Of a DNA stretch of 64,000 nt, positions 49,709-61,228 are shown piece by piece. This DNA is from Kitasatospora humi. GTDB taxonomy: Bacteria; Actinomycetota; Actinomycetes; Streptomycetales; Streptomycetaceae. The notes beneath the pieces are model-generated. The model saw only the letters and a program-made list of their open reading frames with translations, made no database searches and was not told the origin of the DNA. The position numbers and the translations under genes are program-made. Location of the stretch: assembly GCF_020907985.1 (NCBI RefSeq), contig NZ_JAJJPA010000017.1, positions 62,001 through 126,000 of the forward strand, in the 5' to 3' direction. Every line of letters starts with the position of its first letter. The stretch's first letter is position 1.

Positions 49709-51937
49709 TTACTCCTGGATGAGCAGGGCGGCGGCGGTGACCTCGCCGGTGAACTGACGGCCCGTCAACAGATCGCGCCACTGCCCCGGCAGATCGAGCG
49801 TAACCGCAGTGGCGCGCTGGGCCAGGGTGTACGGAAGTCGCGGGGCGACGATCGTCAGGTTGGACCCGCGCTGGTACGCCACCAGGTGCGGGTCGGCCTC
49901 CAGCGGTCGGTAGGGGCCGAGCGGCCTGGGGAGGTGCAGCGCCGTCCGGGTCAGCGCCAGCTTGCGGCGGGCGAACTCCGACAGCTGCGACTCCGGCCGG
50001 TCGAACACCACGGGCGCCCGGTTGTCCGGGTCGACCAGGGTGTACAGCGGCAGCTCCGAGCCCTGGTAGAGGTCCGGCACCCCCGGCATGGTCAGGTGCA
50101 GCAGCGCCGCCGAAAGCGAGTTGGACTGCGCGAAGGGCTCCAGGAACTCGACGAACTCGCCGATCCGCAACGACAGTTCGGGCGAGGCCAGGACGGCGCG
50201 GGCGTAGTCGGTGACGGCCGCCTCGTAGTCGGTGTCCGGGGAGCGCCAGTTGGTGGCCTGCTTGGCCTCCCGCAGCGACTTCAGCAGCACGCCGACCAGC
50301 CGGTCCGGCTCGATCGGCCAGGCCGCCACCAGGGTCTGCCAGAGCAGCCATTCGGCGTTGCGGTCCGGGAGGCCGCCGGCCAGCTCGGACCAGGCGGTGC
50401 ACTGCGCCACCCAGTGGTCGGGCATCTCGGAGAGCACCGCGAGCCGGTAGCGGGCGTCGGCGCTGCGCTTGGTGTCATGGGTGGACAGCACCGTCATGGT
50501 GTGCGGCCAGTGCTGCTCCATCCACTTGGCCCAGCAGTGGAAGTCGGCCGGCTCCAGGCCGGGGTGGGCCGGGTCGCCGCCGACCTCGTTCAGACTGAGC
50601 AGCGGGTGGAAGCGGTAGAAGGCGGTGTCCTCCACGCCCTTGGCGGCCACCGCCGAGGCGGTCTGGGCGAACCGGGTGCGGAACTCGTCCTTGGTCGGGC
50701 TGGAGCCCAGGTGGCCCTGGGTGAGCAGCTCGACGAACTGCTTGCTGGTCTCCGGCACCGTTATGGTCCGCTCGGCGGGGAACGGGTAGGGCCGGTAGAC
50801 GGTGTAGTGGGTGAACAGGTCGCACAGCGCGGTGCGCACCGCGAGCGGCATGTGGTCGGCCAACTCCGGTTCCTCGGCGCCGATCCGCTCGGCGAGCCGC
50901 ACCAGCCGGTTGATCTCGGCGGCCAACTCGCCGTGCGGCACCGTCATTTCGGCCCGGCCCAAGCGGGCCGCCTCGGCGGCGTTGGTGTGCACGTCGGTGT
51001 ACTGGGCGTAGAGCTCGGCGAGCCGGGCGACGCCCGCGCGGTCGGTCAGCACCCCGTCGATGTGCCGCAGCGCGTCATAGCCGGTGGTCCCCGCGCAGGC
51101 CCAGTCGGGCGGGAGGTGCTCCAGGCCGCTGAGGATCTTCTCCACCACGGTGTAGGCGCCGCCGCTGTGCTCGGCCAGGCAGTTGAGGTAGCCGCGCGGA
51201 TCGGCCAGGCCGTCCGGGTGGTCCACCCGGAAGCCGTCGATCACGCCCTCGGCGTGCAGCCGCAGCAGCACCCCGTGGGTGGCGAGGAAGACCTCCGGGT
51301 CCTCGACCCGCAGCGCGATCAGGGTGTTGATGGTGAAGAAGCGGCGGTAGTTGAGCTGGCTGTCGGCCAGCTTCCACCAGGCCAGCCGGTAGTGCTGGCG
51401 GCGCAGCAGTTCGGTCAGCGGCAGGTGCTCGGTGCCGGGCCGCAGCGGGAAGACGTGGTCGTAGTAGCGCAGGGTGTCCCCGTCGACCTTCAGCTGGTCC
51501 AGCACCGCGCCGAGCCGGTCGCCGAGCACCGGCAGCAGGATCCGGCCGTCGTGGGCCGTCCAGTCGATGTCGAACCAGCGGGCGTACGGCGATCGGGGGC
51601 CGTGCCGCAGCACGTGCCAGAGCGGCGAGTTGAGGGACTCCGGGACCGGCACCGCCATGTGGTTGGGCACGATGTCGGCGATCAGCTTGAGACCGTGCTC
51701 GCGGGCGGTGGCGGCGAGCGCACGCAGGGCGCGCTCGCCGCCGAGCTGCCCGCTGATCCGGGTGTGGTCGACCGTGTCGTAGCCGTGGGTCGACCCGGGG
51801 GTGGCCTCCAGCAGCGGGGAGAGGTGCAGATGGGACACGCCGAGCCCGGCCAGGTACGGGACGGCGGCGGCGGCATCCGCAAGCGTGAACGACGGTTGGA
51901 GCTGCAGCCGGTAGCTGGCAGTTGGTGGTGAGATCAC
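49709..51937 (-). CDS. treY: malto-oligosyltrehalose synthase
   Basis: A 742-residue GH13 enzyme that turns the reducing-end alpha-1,4 bond of maltodextrins into alpha,alpha-1,1 trehalose. The TreY signature regions are SYRLQLQPSFTLADA, HLHLSPLLEATPGSTHGYD, ADIVPNHMA, VIDGFRVDHPDGLADP (nucleophile), YTVVEKILSGLE and LTMPGVPDLYQGSE. The enzyme acts before TreZ, whose gene begins 2 nt after its stop. The likely start is GTG 51937. Confidence 0.93.
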   Translation of the reverse strand: MISPPTASYRLQLQPSFTLADAAAAVPYLAGLGVSHLHLSPLLEATPGSTHGYDTVDHTRISGQLGGERALRALAATAREHGLKLIADIVPNHMAVPVPESLNSPLWHVLRHGPRSPYARWFDIDWTAHDGRILLPVLGDRLGAVLDQLKVDGDTLRYYDHVFPLRPGTEHLPLTELLRRQHYRLAWWKLADSQLNYRRFFTINTLIALRVEDPEVFLATHGVLLRLHAEGVIDGFRVDHPDGLADPRGYLNCLAEHSGGAYTVVEKILSGLEHLPPDWACAGTTGYDALRHIDGVLTDRAGVARLAELYAQYTDVHTNAAEAARLGRAEMTVPHGELAAEINRLVRLAERIGAEEPELADHMPLAVRTALCDLFTHYTVYRPYPFPAERTITVPETSKQFVELLTQGHLGSSPTKDEFRTRFAQTASAVAAKGVEDTAFYRFHPLLSLNEVGGDPAHPGLEPADFHCWAKWMEQHWPHTMTVLSTHDTKRSADARYRLAVLSEMPDHWVAQCTAWSELAGGLPDRNAEWLLWQTLVAAWPIEPDRLVGVLLKSLREAKQATNWRSPDTDYEAAVTDYARAVLASPELSLRIGEFVEFLEPFAQSNSLSAALLHLTMPGVPDLYQGSELPLYTLVDPDNRAPVVFDRPESQLSEFARRKLALTRTALHLPRPLGPYRPLEADPHLVAYQRGSNLTIVAPRLPYTLAQRATAVTLDLPGQWRDLLTGRQFTGEVTAAALLIQE

Positions 51938-51992
51938 AACCCATTGCTACCCGGTCGGCAGGTGCGGCACGACCGGTTTCGCCCGACCGGGT

Positions 51993-54110
<2,118 letters not shown>

Positions 54111-54512
54111 ATAGCCTCAACTTCCCTGGTGTCAAGGGGAACTGACGCTCCCGTCGGGAGTCGGCGCACCGCTGGCTGCGGTATGCCCGGGTGGCGCACG
54201 TCACATGTCCGCGCGCCGCCCAGCGTGACGCACGGCACACTGCCGACTGACACACTGTCATTGGCATGGTTGCCGCTCCGAGCGCATTCTGACGCCCTTT
54301 CGGGGCGCATTAACCCGAACGAGCGTCCAGCCGGAGGGGTTGGCGAGGTCTGCGTCCGTGCTGTCGCAGACCCGTCCTGACGCTCTTTCGAGTCGCGGTC
54401 GGCCGGCCGCCGCCAGGTTCGCACTGGGCTGCCCGGCCGCCCGGCCGGGCAGTACGCTTGATCGTCACGTCGCCTCCAGCCGGGGAGGGGCGGCCGAGAG
54501 GTGAGGTAGCGC
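54111..54512. other. divergent intergenic region between glgX and the HEPN gene
   Basis: No gene is supported. An 11-bp hairpin CTGCCCGGCCG/CGGCCGGGCAG (54429-54452, two-nt loop) lies about 60 nt upstream of the HEPN gene. A TTGACA (minus strand, 54135-54130) was considered and rejected as the glgX promoter. Divergent promoters must lie here but I cannot place them. Confidence 0.4.
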
Positions 54513-55775
54513 ATGGGGTTCCCCGCCGACGACTGGCCGGACGGGCCCCCGATCGGCGGCTCGGGCTCCAGAGCCGAGGCGCCGACCGTGGTGCTCGGGT
54601 CACCGGGCGGTGGGCGCCTACTCCCGGGGCAGGCGAGCGGTGAGGCCGCCGCGCCCGGCTGGACCGGCGAGCAGTGGCAGCGCGCCTACCAGCAGGTCAG
54701 GCTCACCGGCCGCGCCTATGTCTGGCTCAACCTGGTCGAGCAGCGGCTGCGCGCCCTGCTCGACGAGCTGCTGCGCCCGGTGTACGCCCCGGCGCACGGC
54801 GCGGACTGGGTGACCGCCGCCGCCGGGCCGGTCGGCGAGGAGTGGGTGCGCCGAGCCGCCGCGGTCCGTGAGGTCAGCCGGCGCAAGGGCTACCTGCTGG
54901 ACCCGGCCGACGACGACCCGCTGGTCTTCCTCACCCTTCCGCAGCTCCGCGAACTGATGGTGCAGCACTGGCCGTGCTTCGAGCCCTACCTCGACGACCG
55001 GCGGGAGATCGAACTGGCGTTGGACGAGCTGGAGGTGGCGCGGCACGTCGTCTCCCGCAACCGCAGCCTGTCGGCCACCGTGCTGGCGCAGACCGAGCGG
55101 GCCGCCGCCCGGGTGCTCGGCCTGCTCGACGGACGGTCGGCGACGGCCGCGGCGCCGCCCGCCGACATCATCGAGGAGCTGGTGGCCGGGCGGTTCGCCG
55201 ACGTCGCCGCGGTGCACGCCGATCGGGTGCGGCTGCAGCGCGACCTGCCGGTGGAGGACCTGCTGGAGGGCGCCCGGCGACTGGACGCGATCGGCATCGG
55301 GCTCGGCATGCTCTGCCAGAACTTCACCGGCAAGCGGCTGGTGCGGTTGGCCTCCGAGGGCTGCCGGGCCCGGCTGTTGTTCCTCAATCCGGCGAGCAGC
55401 GCCGTCCGCCGCCGGGAACGGGAGCTCGGGTTGGGGCGCGGCGAGCTGTCCCGCTCGATCGAGATGAACATCATGCACGTGCGCCGGGTCCGCGCCCGGC
55501 TGCGCGACCCGGGCGGCTTCGAGATCCGGGTCTTCGACGAGACCCCGCGGTTCACCGCCTACCTGGTGGAGGGCGCCCGGGTGCCCGGCTCGCGGCGGCG
55601 CACCGGCGACCTCGGGGTGGTGCAGCCGTACCTGCGGCGGGCGCGCGGGATCGAGTCGCCGGCGCTGGTGCTGCGCGCGGTGGCCGGCGGCGGGGAGGAC
55701 GGCGAGCCGGGGCTGCTCGACGTCTACCGCGAGGAGTTCGAGGGGGTGTGGGCCGACTCCCGGCCGATCAACTGA
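54513..55775 (+). CDS. HEPN-like protein of the SAV2148 family
   Basis: A 420-residue soluble protein that I associate with the streptomycete SAV2148-type HEPN family. The N-terminal 20-50 residues are disordered. About 50-200 is helical (YQQVRLTGRAYVWLNLVEQR, LALDELEVARHVVSRNRSL). The C-terminal half (LDAIGIGLGMLCQNFTGKR, ARLLFLNPASSAVRRRERE, MNIMHVRRVRARLRD) resembles phospholipase-D-like or similar folds. No toxin-type RxxxxH motif is convincing, so RNase activity is uncertain. GAGG precedes ATG 54513. No operon partner is evident. Confidence 0.7.
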   Translation: MGFPADDWPDGPPIGGSGSRAEAPTVVLGSPGGGRLLPGQASGEAAAPGWTGEQWQRAYQQVRLTGRAYVWLNLVEQRLRALLDELLRPVYAPAHGADWVTAAAGPVGEEWVRRAAAVREVSRRKGYLLDPADDDPLVFLTLPQLRELMVQHWPCFEPYLDDRREIELALDELEVARHVVSRNRSLSATVLAQTERAAARVLGLLDGRSATAAAPPADIIEELVAGRFADVAAVHADRVRLQRDLPVEDLLEGARRLDAIGIGLGMLCQNFTGKRLVRLASEGCRARLLFLNPASSAVRRRERELGLGRGELSRSIEMNIMHVRRVRARLRDPGGFEIRVFDETPRFTAYLVEGARVPGSRRRTGDLGVVQPYLRRARGIESPALVLRAVAGGGEDGEPGLLDVYREEFEGVWADSRPIN

Positions 55776-55822
55776 CGGTGTGTGACGCAGCTCGCACCGG
55801 ACCCCCCTCCCGGAGCGCGACT

Positions 55823-55844
55823 AAGGTATGCCTAAGCTAACCTT
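55823..55844. promoter_or_regulatory. iron box (DmdR1/IdeR-type operator) upstream of efeUO
   Basis: A 22-nt imperfect dyad, with arms AAGGT (55823-55827) and ACCTT (55840-55844) and inner GCCTAAGC, resembles the TTAGGTTAGGCTAACCTAA-like iron box of actinobacterial DtxR-family regulators. It ends 44 nt before the efeUO start, so iron repression of the operon is expected. Confidence 0.7.
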
Positions 55845-55888
55845 GGTCGCAGCCGCGGCCCACGCACGCCTAGGGGAGTTCGCCGCCG

Positions 55889-58021
55889 ATGTGGGACGAC
55901 GCGTTTCCAAGCTTTCTGATCGGGCTTCGGGAGGGCCTGGAAGCGGGACTCATCGTCTCGATCCTGGTCGCCACCCTGGTCCGGTCCGGTCAGAAAGGCC
56001 GATTGCCGCAGGTCTGGACGGGCGTGCTGGCCGCGGTCGCGTTGGCGCTCAGCTTCGGAGCCGTCCTCACCTTCACCGCGGCCAACCTGTCCGGCACCGC
56101 GCAGGAGGCCTTCGGCGGCGCCCTCAGCCTGATCGCCGTCGCCTTCGTCACCGCGATGGTGTTCTGGATGCGCAAGTCGGCCCGCAACCTCTCCGCGCAG
56201 CTGCGCGAGAAGGTCACCGCCGCGCTCGGCATGGGCGCCGGCATGCTGGTCGTCACCAGCTTCCTGGCGGTCGGCCGGGAGGGCCTGGAGACCTCGCTGT
56301 TCCTCTGGACCACGGCCCGCTCCGCCGGTGAGGCCACCGGCCCCGCGGTCGGCGCCGGGACCGGTCTGGTGCTCGCCGCCGGCCTCTGCTGGGGCCTGTA
56401 CCGCCGGGTGCTGAAGATCAACCTGACCACGTTCTTCAGCTACACCGGCATGGTGCTGATCGTGATCGCCGCCGGGGTGCTCAGCTACGGGCTGCGCGAC
56501 CTGCAGGAGGGCGGGGTGCTGCCCGGCGGGCACGCCTACGCCTTCGACCTGAGCGGCACGCTGGACGCCGGCTCCTGGTACGCGACCCTGGTCCAGGGCG
56601 TCCTCAACCTCACCGTCACCATGACCTGGCTGCAGGTGGTCGCCTACCTGGGCTACCTCGCCGCGGTGATGACGCTGTTCGTCCGCGGGCTGCGGGCGGC
56701 GGCGCCCAAGCCCGTGGCCGCGGCGGGGCAGGCGGTCGTGGCCCAGCCGGAGCAGGCCGGCGAGACCGAGCCGGGGCAGGCGGTCGTGCCCGAGCCGGAG
56801 CAGGCGGGCGGGGCTGCGGCGGAGGAAGGCCCGAAGGGCGCCCCGACGCGCAACCGCCGGCTGCTCCCGGCCGCTCTGGTCACCGTCCCGGCCGTGGTCG
56901 CCGGCGTGGTGATCGCGGCCGGCGGCGGCAAGCCGGCCGCCGCCGCCACCGTGACCGTCTCCGACGAGAAGAGCGAGTGCGGCAAGGGCTTCACCGCACC
57001 GCAGCCCGGCCGGCAGACCTTCCAGATGCACAACGCCGGTTCCAAGACCTCCGAGGTCTACCTGATCAACCCGGCCACCAGCGCCGTCTACGGCGAGATC
57101 GAGGGCCTGGCCCCCGGCACCACCCGCCCGCTCACCGCCACCATCGGCAGCGGCGACCTGGCCTGGCGCTGCGTGCCCACCGGCGGCGACGCGGTCACCT
57201 CGGCGGCCGTCCATGTCGTCGGCGGCCCCGGCGGACCGGACGCCAAGGCGGTGCTGCCGGTCTCCGAGGACGACCTCAAGGGCCCGCTCGACCAGTACAA
57301 GGCCTACGTGAACTCCGGCCTGGCCGACCTGCTGACGCTGACCCGGAAGGTGCAGTCCGACGTGCACGGCGGCAACCTCGACGCGGCCCGCGCCGACTGG
57401 CTCACCGCCCACCTCAGGTACTCGTCGCTGGGCGCCGCCTACGGCACCTTCGCCGACCTCGACAAGAAGATCAACGGCCGCGCCGACGGCCTGCCGGACG
57501 GCGTCAACGACAAGGACTTCACCGGGTTCCACCGGGTGGAGTACGGCCTGTGGCACAACCAGAGCGCCGCCGACCTCACCCCGGCCGCCGACCAGCTCAC
57601 CGGTGACGTCGCCGACCTGGTCAAGGCCTTCCCGACCCAGGACTTCGACCCCACCGACCTGCCGCTGCGCACCCACGAAATCCTGGAGAACACCCTGCAG
57701 TTCGAGCTCTCCGGCGATACCGACGAGGGCAGCGGCAGCAACCTGGCCACCGCCGAGGCCAATGTCGCCGGCACCCGCGAACTGCTCACCGTGCTGCAGC
57801 CGTTGATCCAGGCACGCAACCCGCAGCTGCTCGACACCGTCAACGGCGGGATGAAGCGGGTCGGCGACCTGCTGGCCGCCGCCCGCCACCCGGACGGCAG
57901 TTGGACGCCGGTGCAGCAGCTCGACCAGTCGGCCCGGATGCAACTCAACGGCGCCACCGGCCAGCTGCTCGAAGACCTCGCCCCGATTCCCGACCTGCTT
58001 GAGATCCGGAAGTCCGCCTGA
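55889..58021 (+). CDS. efeUO: iron uptake protein, fused EfeU permease and EfeO
   Basis: A 710-residue fusion. Residues 1-275 are the FTR1/EfeU ferrous/ferric permease with two REGLE motifs (R14-E15-G-L-E18; R130-E131-G-L-E134) and about seven helices. A Pro/Ala/Glu-rich linker (about 275-330) and one more membrane segment (LPAALVTVPAVVAGVVIAAG) follow. The rest is EfeO: a cupredoxin domain (SECGKGFTAPQPGRQTFQMH) and an M75-type domain with H548-x-x-E551 (FHRVEYGLW). In E. coli these are two proteins. GGGGAG precedes ATG 55889. The efeB gene follows with a 1-nt overlap. Confidence 0.9.
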   Translation: MWDDAFPSFLIGLREGLEAGLIVSILVATLVRSGQKGRLPQVWTGVLAAVALALSFGAVLTFTAANLSGTAQEAFGGALSLIAVAFVTAMVFWMRKSARNLSAQLREKVTAALGMGAGMLVVTSFLAVGREGLETSLFLWTTARSAGEATGPAVGAGTGLVLAAGLCWGLYRRVLKINLTTFFSYTGMVLIVIAAGVLSYGLRDLQEGGVLPGGHAYAFDLSGTLDAGSWYATLVQGVLNLTVTMTWLQVVAYLGYLAAVMTLFVRGLRAAAPKPVAAAGQAVVAQPEQAGETEPGQAVVPEPEQAGGAAAEEGPKGAPTRNRRLLPAALVTVPAVVAGVVIAAGGGKPAAAATVTVSDEKSECGKGFTAPQPGRQTFQMHNAGSKTSEVYLINPATSAVYGEIEGLAPGTTRPLTATIGSGDLAWRCVPTGGDAVTSAAVHVVGGPGGPDAKAVLPVSEDDLKGPLDQYKAYVNSGLADLLTLTRKVQSDVHGGNLDAARADWLTAHLRYSSLGAAYGTFADLDKKINGRADGLPDGVNDKDFTGFHRVEYGLWHNQSAADLTPAADQLTGDVADLVKAFPTQDFDPTDLPLRTHEILENTLQFELSGDTDEGSGSNLATAEANVAGTRELLTVLQPLIQARNPQLLDTVNGGMKRVGDLLAAARHPDGSWTPVQQLDQSARMQLNGATGQLLEDLAPIPDLLEIRKSA

Positions 58022-59337
58022 TGACCAGCCAGCCCAGCTCCACCGGTTCCTGCCCGTTCCCGCACGCGGCCGCCGCCCCCGCGGCCGCCTGCCCGGCCGG
58101 GCCCGCCCGCCGAAGCTTCCTGGGCGCCGCGCTCGGCGTCGGCGCGGCCGGCGCGGCGCTGGCCGGCGGCGCCTTCGCGCTCGGCGGCGGCTCGCAGCCG
58201 GCCGAGGCGGCGGACGCCGCCCCGGCCCATGGCGTGGTGCCGTTCCACGGCGAGCACCAGGCGGGCATCCTCACGCCCGCACCGGCCTTCGCGATGTTCG
58301 TCTCCTGCACCGTCATCGCGCAGGACCGACCGGCCCTGGAGCAGCTCTTCCACACCCTGACCGACCGGATACGGTTCCTCACCGCCGGCGGCACCCCGCC
58401 GGACCTCGGCGTCGGCGCGCCGCCGGCCGACAACGGGATCCTCGGCCCCACCGTGCCCAGTGACGACCTGACCGTCACGGTCGGCGTCGGCGCCTCGCTC
58501 TTCGACGGCCGCTACGGCCTGGCCAAGGCCAAGCCGGTCAAGCTCACCCCGATGAAGACCTTCCCCAACGACAATCTGCAGCCCGAGGAGCTGCACGGCG
58601 ACCTGTCGCTGCAGATCTGCGCCAACAGCCGCGACACCGTGCTCCACGCGCTGCGCGACATCGCCCGGCACACCCGCGGCGCGATGCAGGTCAAGTGGCG
58701 CATCGACGGCTTCCAGAACGCCCCGCGCCCGGCCGGCGCCCAGCGCAACCTGCTCGGCTTCAAGGACGGCATCGTCAACCCCGACGTGAAGTCCGGCCGC
58801 GAGATGGACCGCCTGGTCTGGGTCAAGGACGGCACGGGCGAACCGGCCTGGGCCACCGGCGGCAGCTACCAGGTGCTGAGGATCATCCGGATGCTGGTGG
58901 AGTTCTGGGACCGGGTCTCGCTGACCGAGCAGGAGAAGATGTTCGGCCGCCGCAAGGACACCGGCGCCCCGCTGGACGGCGCCGACGAGAACGACGCCCC
59001 CGACTACGCCAAGGACCCGGACGGCAAGGCGATCCCGCTGGACGCCCACATCCGCCTCGCCAACCCGCGCACCGACAAGACCGACGACTCCCGGATCCTG
59101 CGCCGCGGTTACAACTACGACCGCGGTGTCGACAAGGTCGGCAACCTCGACATGGGACTGGCCTTCTGCTGCTACCAGCAGGACGTGGTCCGCCAGTTCG
59201 AGGCCACCCAGACCCGCCTGATCGACGAGCCCCTGGTCGACTACATCTCCCCGACCGGCGGCGGCTACTTCTTCGTCCTGCCGGGCGTGCGGGACGCGAA
59301 CGACTGGCTGGGCCGGGGGATGTTCGCGGCGGTGTGA
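58021..59337 (+). CDS. efeB: EfeB, deferrochelatase / dye-decolourising peroxidase
   Basis: A 438-residue Tat-exported heme peroxidase. The twin-arginine signal reads ARRSFLGAALGVGAAGAALA. The DyP motif is LGFKDGIVNP (D249 in FKDG), followed by AWATGGSYQVLRIIRML and HIRLANPRT (proximal heme His region). It completes the EfeUOB iron system by oxidising ferrous iron or handling heme outside the membrane. Its ATG shares one base with the efeUO stop, so the genes are tightly coupled. Confidence 0.93.
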   Translation: MTSQPSSTGSCPFPHAAAAPAAACPAGPARRSFLGAALGVGAAGAALAGGAFALGGGSQPAEAADAAPAHGVVPFHGEHQAGILTPAPAFAMFVSCTVIAQDRPALEQLFHTLTDRIRFLTAGGTPPDLGVGAPPADNGILGPTVPSDDLTVTVGVGASLFDGRYGLAKAKPVKLTPMKTFPNDNLQPEELHGDLSLQICANSRDTVLHALRDIARHTRGAMQVKWRIDGFQNAPRPAGAQRNLLGFKDGIVNPDVKSGREMDRLVWVKDGTGEPAWATGGSYQVLRIIRMLVEFWDRVSLTEQEKMFGRRKDTGAPLDGADENDAPDYAKDPDGKAIPLDAHIRLANPRTDKTDDSRILRRGYNYDRGVDKVGNLDMGLAFCCYQQDVVRQFEATQTRLIDEPLVDYISPTGGGYFFVLPGVRDANDWLGRGMFAAV

Positions 59338-59344
59338 CGGCCTG

Positions 59345-60190
<846 letters not shown>

Positions 60191-60362
60191 GGGTGCACTC
60201 CTTCGGGGGCGGGTAGCGCACCGGACGTTAGCAGCGCGATCACATCCATGGAGGCCGAATTCGTTCGAACAGCGCCCACCAGCCGGATTGTCACAGGCAG
60301 CCGTGATGATGGACCCCGACGAACCGACAGCGATGCGGATGGGTACGGAAGGGGCGCTGGTG

Positions 60363-61097
60363 ATGGACGAGCTCGACGCGGGGCCGGGGGCGGCGCCGTG
60401 GTGGCGGGGGCCGCTGGTCGGCTTCGACCTGGAGACGACCGGGACGGAGCCGGCCGAGTCGCGGATCGTCACGGCCGCACTCGTGGAGGCGGTCGGCGGG
60501 GTGCCGGTGCGCACCACCCGCTGGCTGCTGGACCCGGGGGTGCCGATACCCGAGCAGGCCCGGGCGATCCACGGGATCAGCGACGAGCAGGCCCGCACCC
60601 GGGGGCGACCGGCCGCCGAGGCGATCGAGGAGATCGCGGCGGCGCTCTGCGAGAAGCTCGGCCGCGGCACCCCGGTGGTGGCGTTCAATGCGCCGTTCGA
60701 CCTGTCGCTGCTGGACGCCGAACTGCGGCGCCACCAACTCGCGCCGCTGGCGGAGCGGTTGGCGGGAGAGCTGGTGGCGCCGGTGCTGGACGCGCTGGTG
60801 ATCGACCGGGCGGTGGACCGCTACCGCAAGGGCTCCCGAGGGCTGCAGCGGGTCTGCGAGGTCTACGGGGTGGAGCTGGCCCACGCGCACGACGCGGCCA
60901 GCGACGCGCTCGCCGCCGTGCGGGTGGCGGTGGCGCTGGGCCGCCGCTACCCCGCCGAGGTCGGCGAGCTCACCCTGGCGGCGCTGCACGAGCAGCAGGT
61001 GCATTGGTACCGGGAGTGGGCCGAGGGCCTGCAGTCCTGGCTGCGCGCGGGCAAGGACCCGCAGGCCGTGGTGGACGCCCGGTGGCCGCTGCGCTGA
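60363..61097 (+). CDS. DEDD-family 3'-5' exonuclease
   Basis: A 244-residue exonuclease of the DnaQ/epsilon type: ExoI GFDLETTGTEP (two acids), ExoII VVAFNAPFDLSLLD, ExoIII AHAHDAASDALAAVR (His and Asp), all intact, with RAIHGISDEQARTRGRPA between. No polymerase or other domain is fused. The best start is ATG 60363 (GGAAGGGG 9 nt upstream); ATG 60306 is possible. It may serve DNA repair or RNA turnover. Confidence 0.88.
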   Translation: MDELDAGPGAAPWWRGPLVGFDLETTGTEPAESRIVTAALVEAVGGVPVRTTRWLLDPGVPIPEQARAIHGISDEQARTRGRPAAEAIEEIAAALCEKLGRGTPVVAFNAPFDLSLLDAELRRHQLAPLAERLAGELVAPVLDALVIDRAVDRYRKGSRGLQRVCEVYGVELAHAHDAASDALAAVRVAVALGRRYPAEVGELTLAALHEQQVHWYREWAEGLQSWLRAGKDPQAVVDARWPLR

Positions 61098-61112
61098 CGG
61101 CCGATCAGCTCA

Positions 61113-61224
61113 CTCGGCCGCCCGGTTGGCTCGGCTGCTTGCTCGCTCGGCCGCCCGGTTGGCTCGGCCGCTTGCTCGCTCGGCCGCCCGGTTCGCTGGG
61201 CCGCTTGTTCGCTCGGCCCGCCGG
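61113..61224. repeat. 33-nt tandem repeat, about 3.4 copies
   Basis: Unit starts at 61113, 61146 and 61179, each 33 nt, with a partial fourth from 61212. Copies 1 and 2 differ at one base; copy 3 differs at several. It lies between the 3' ends of the exonuclease and deacetylase genes, outside both coding regions. Confidence 0.85.
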
Positions 61225-61228
61225 CTCG

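Noticed and set aside
54513..55775. HEPN/MNT-type toxin-antitoxin system
   Set aside because: No nucleotidyltransferase partner is adjacent and the RNase motif is not convincing.
55889..58021. EfeU-EfeO fusion caused by a sequencing frameshift
   Set aside because: The whole 710 codons are one uninterrupted frame with proper third-position GC and a sensible linker and membrane helix, so it is probably a real fusion.
61113..61224. CRISPR-like array
   Set aside because: The 33-nt units are contiguous with no spacers between them and no cas genes are near, so this is a plain tandem repeat.
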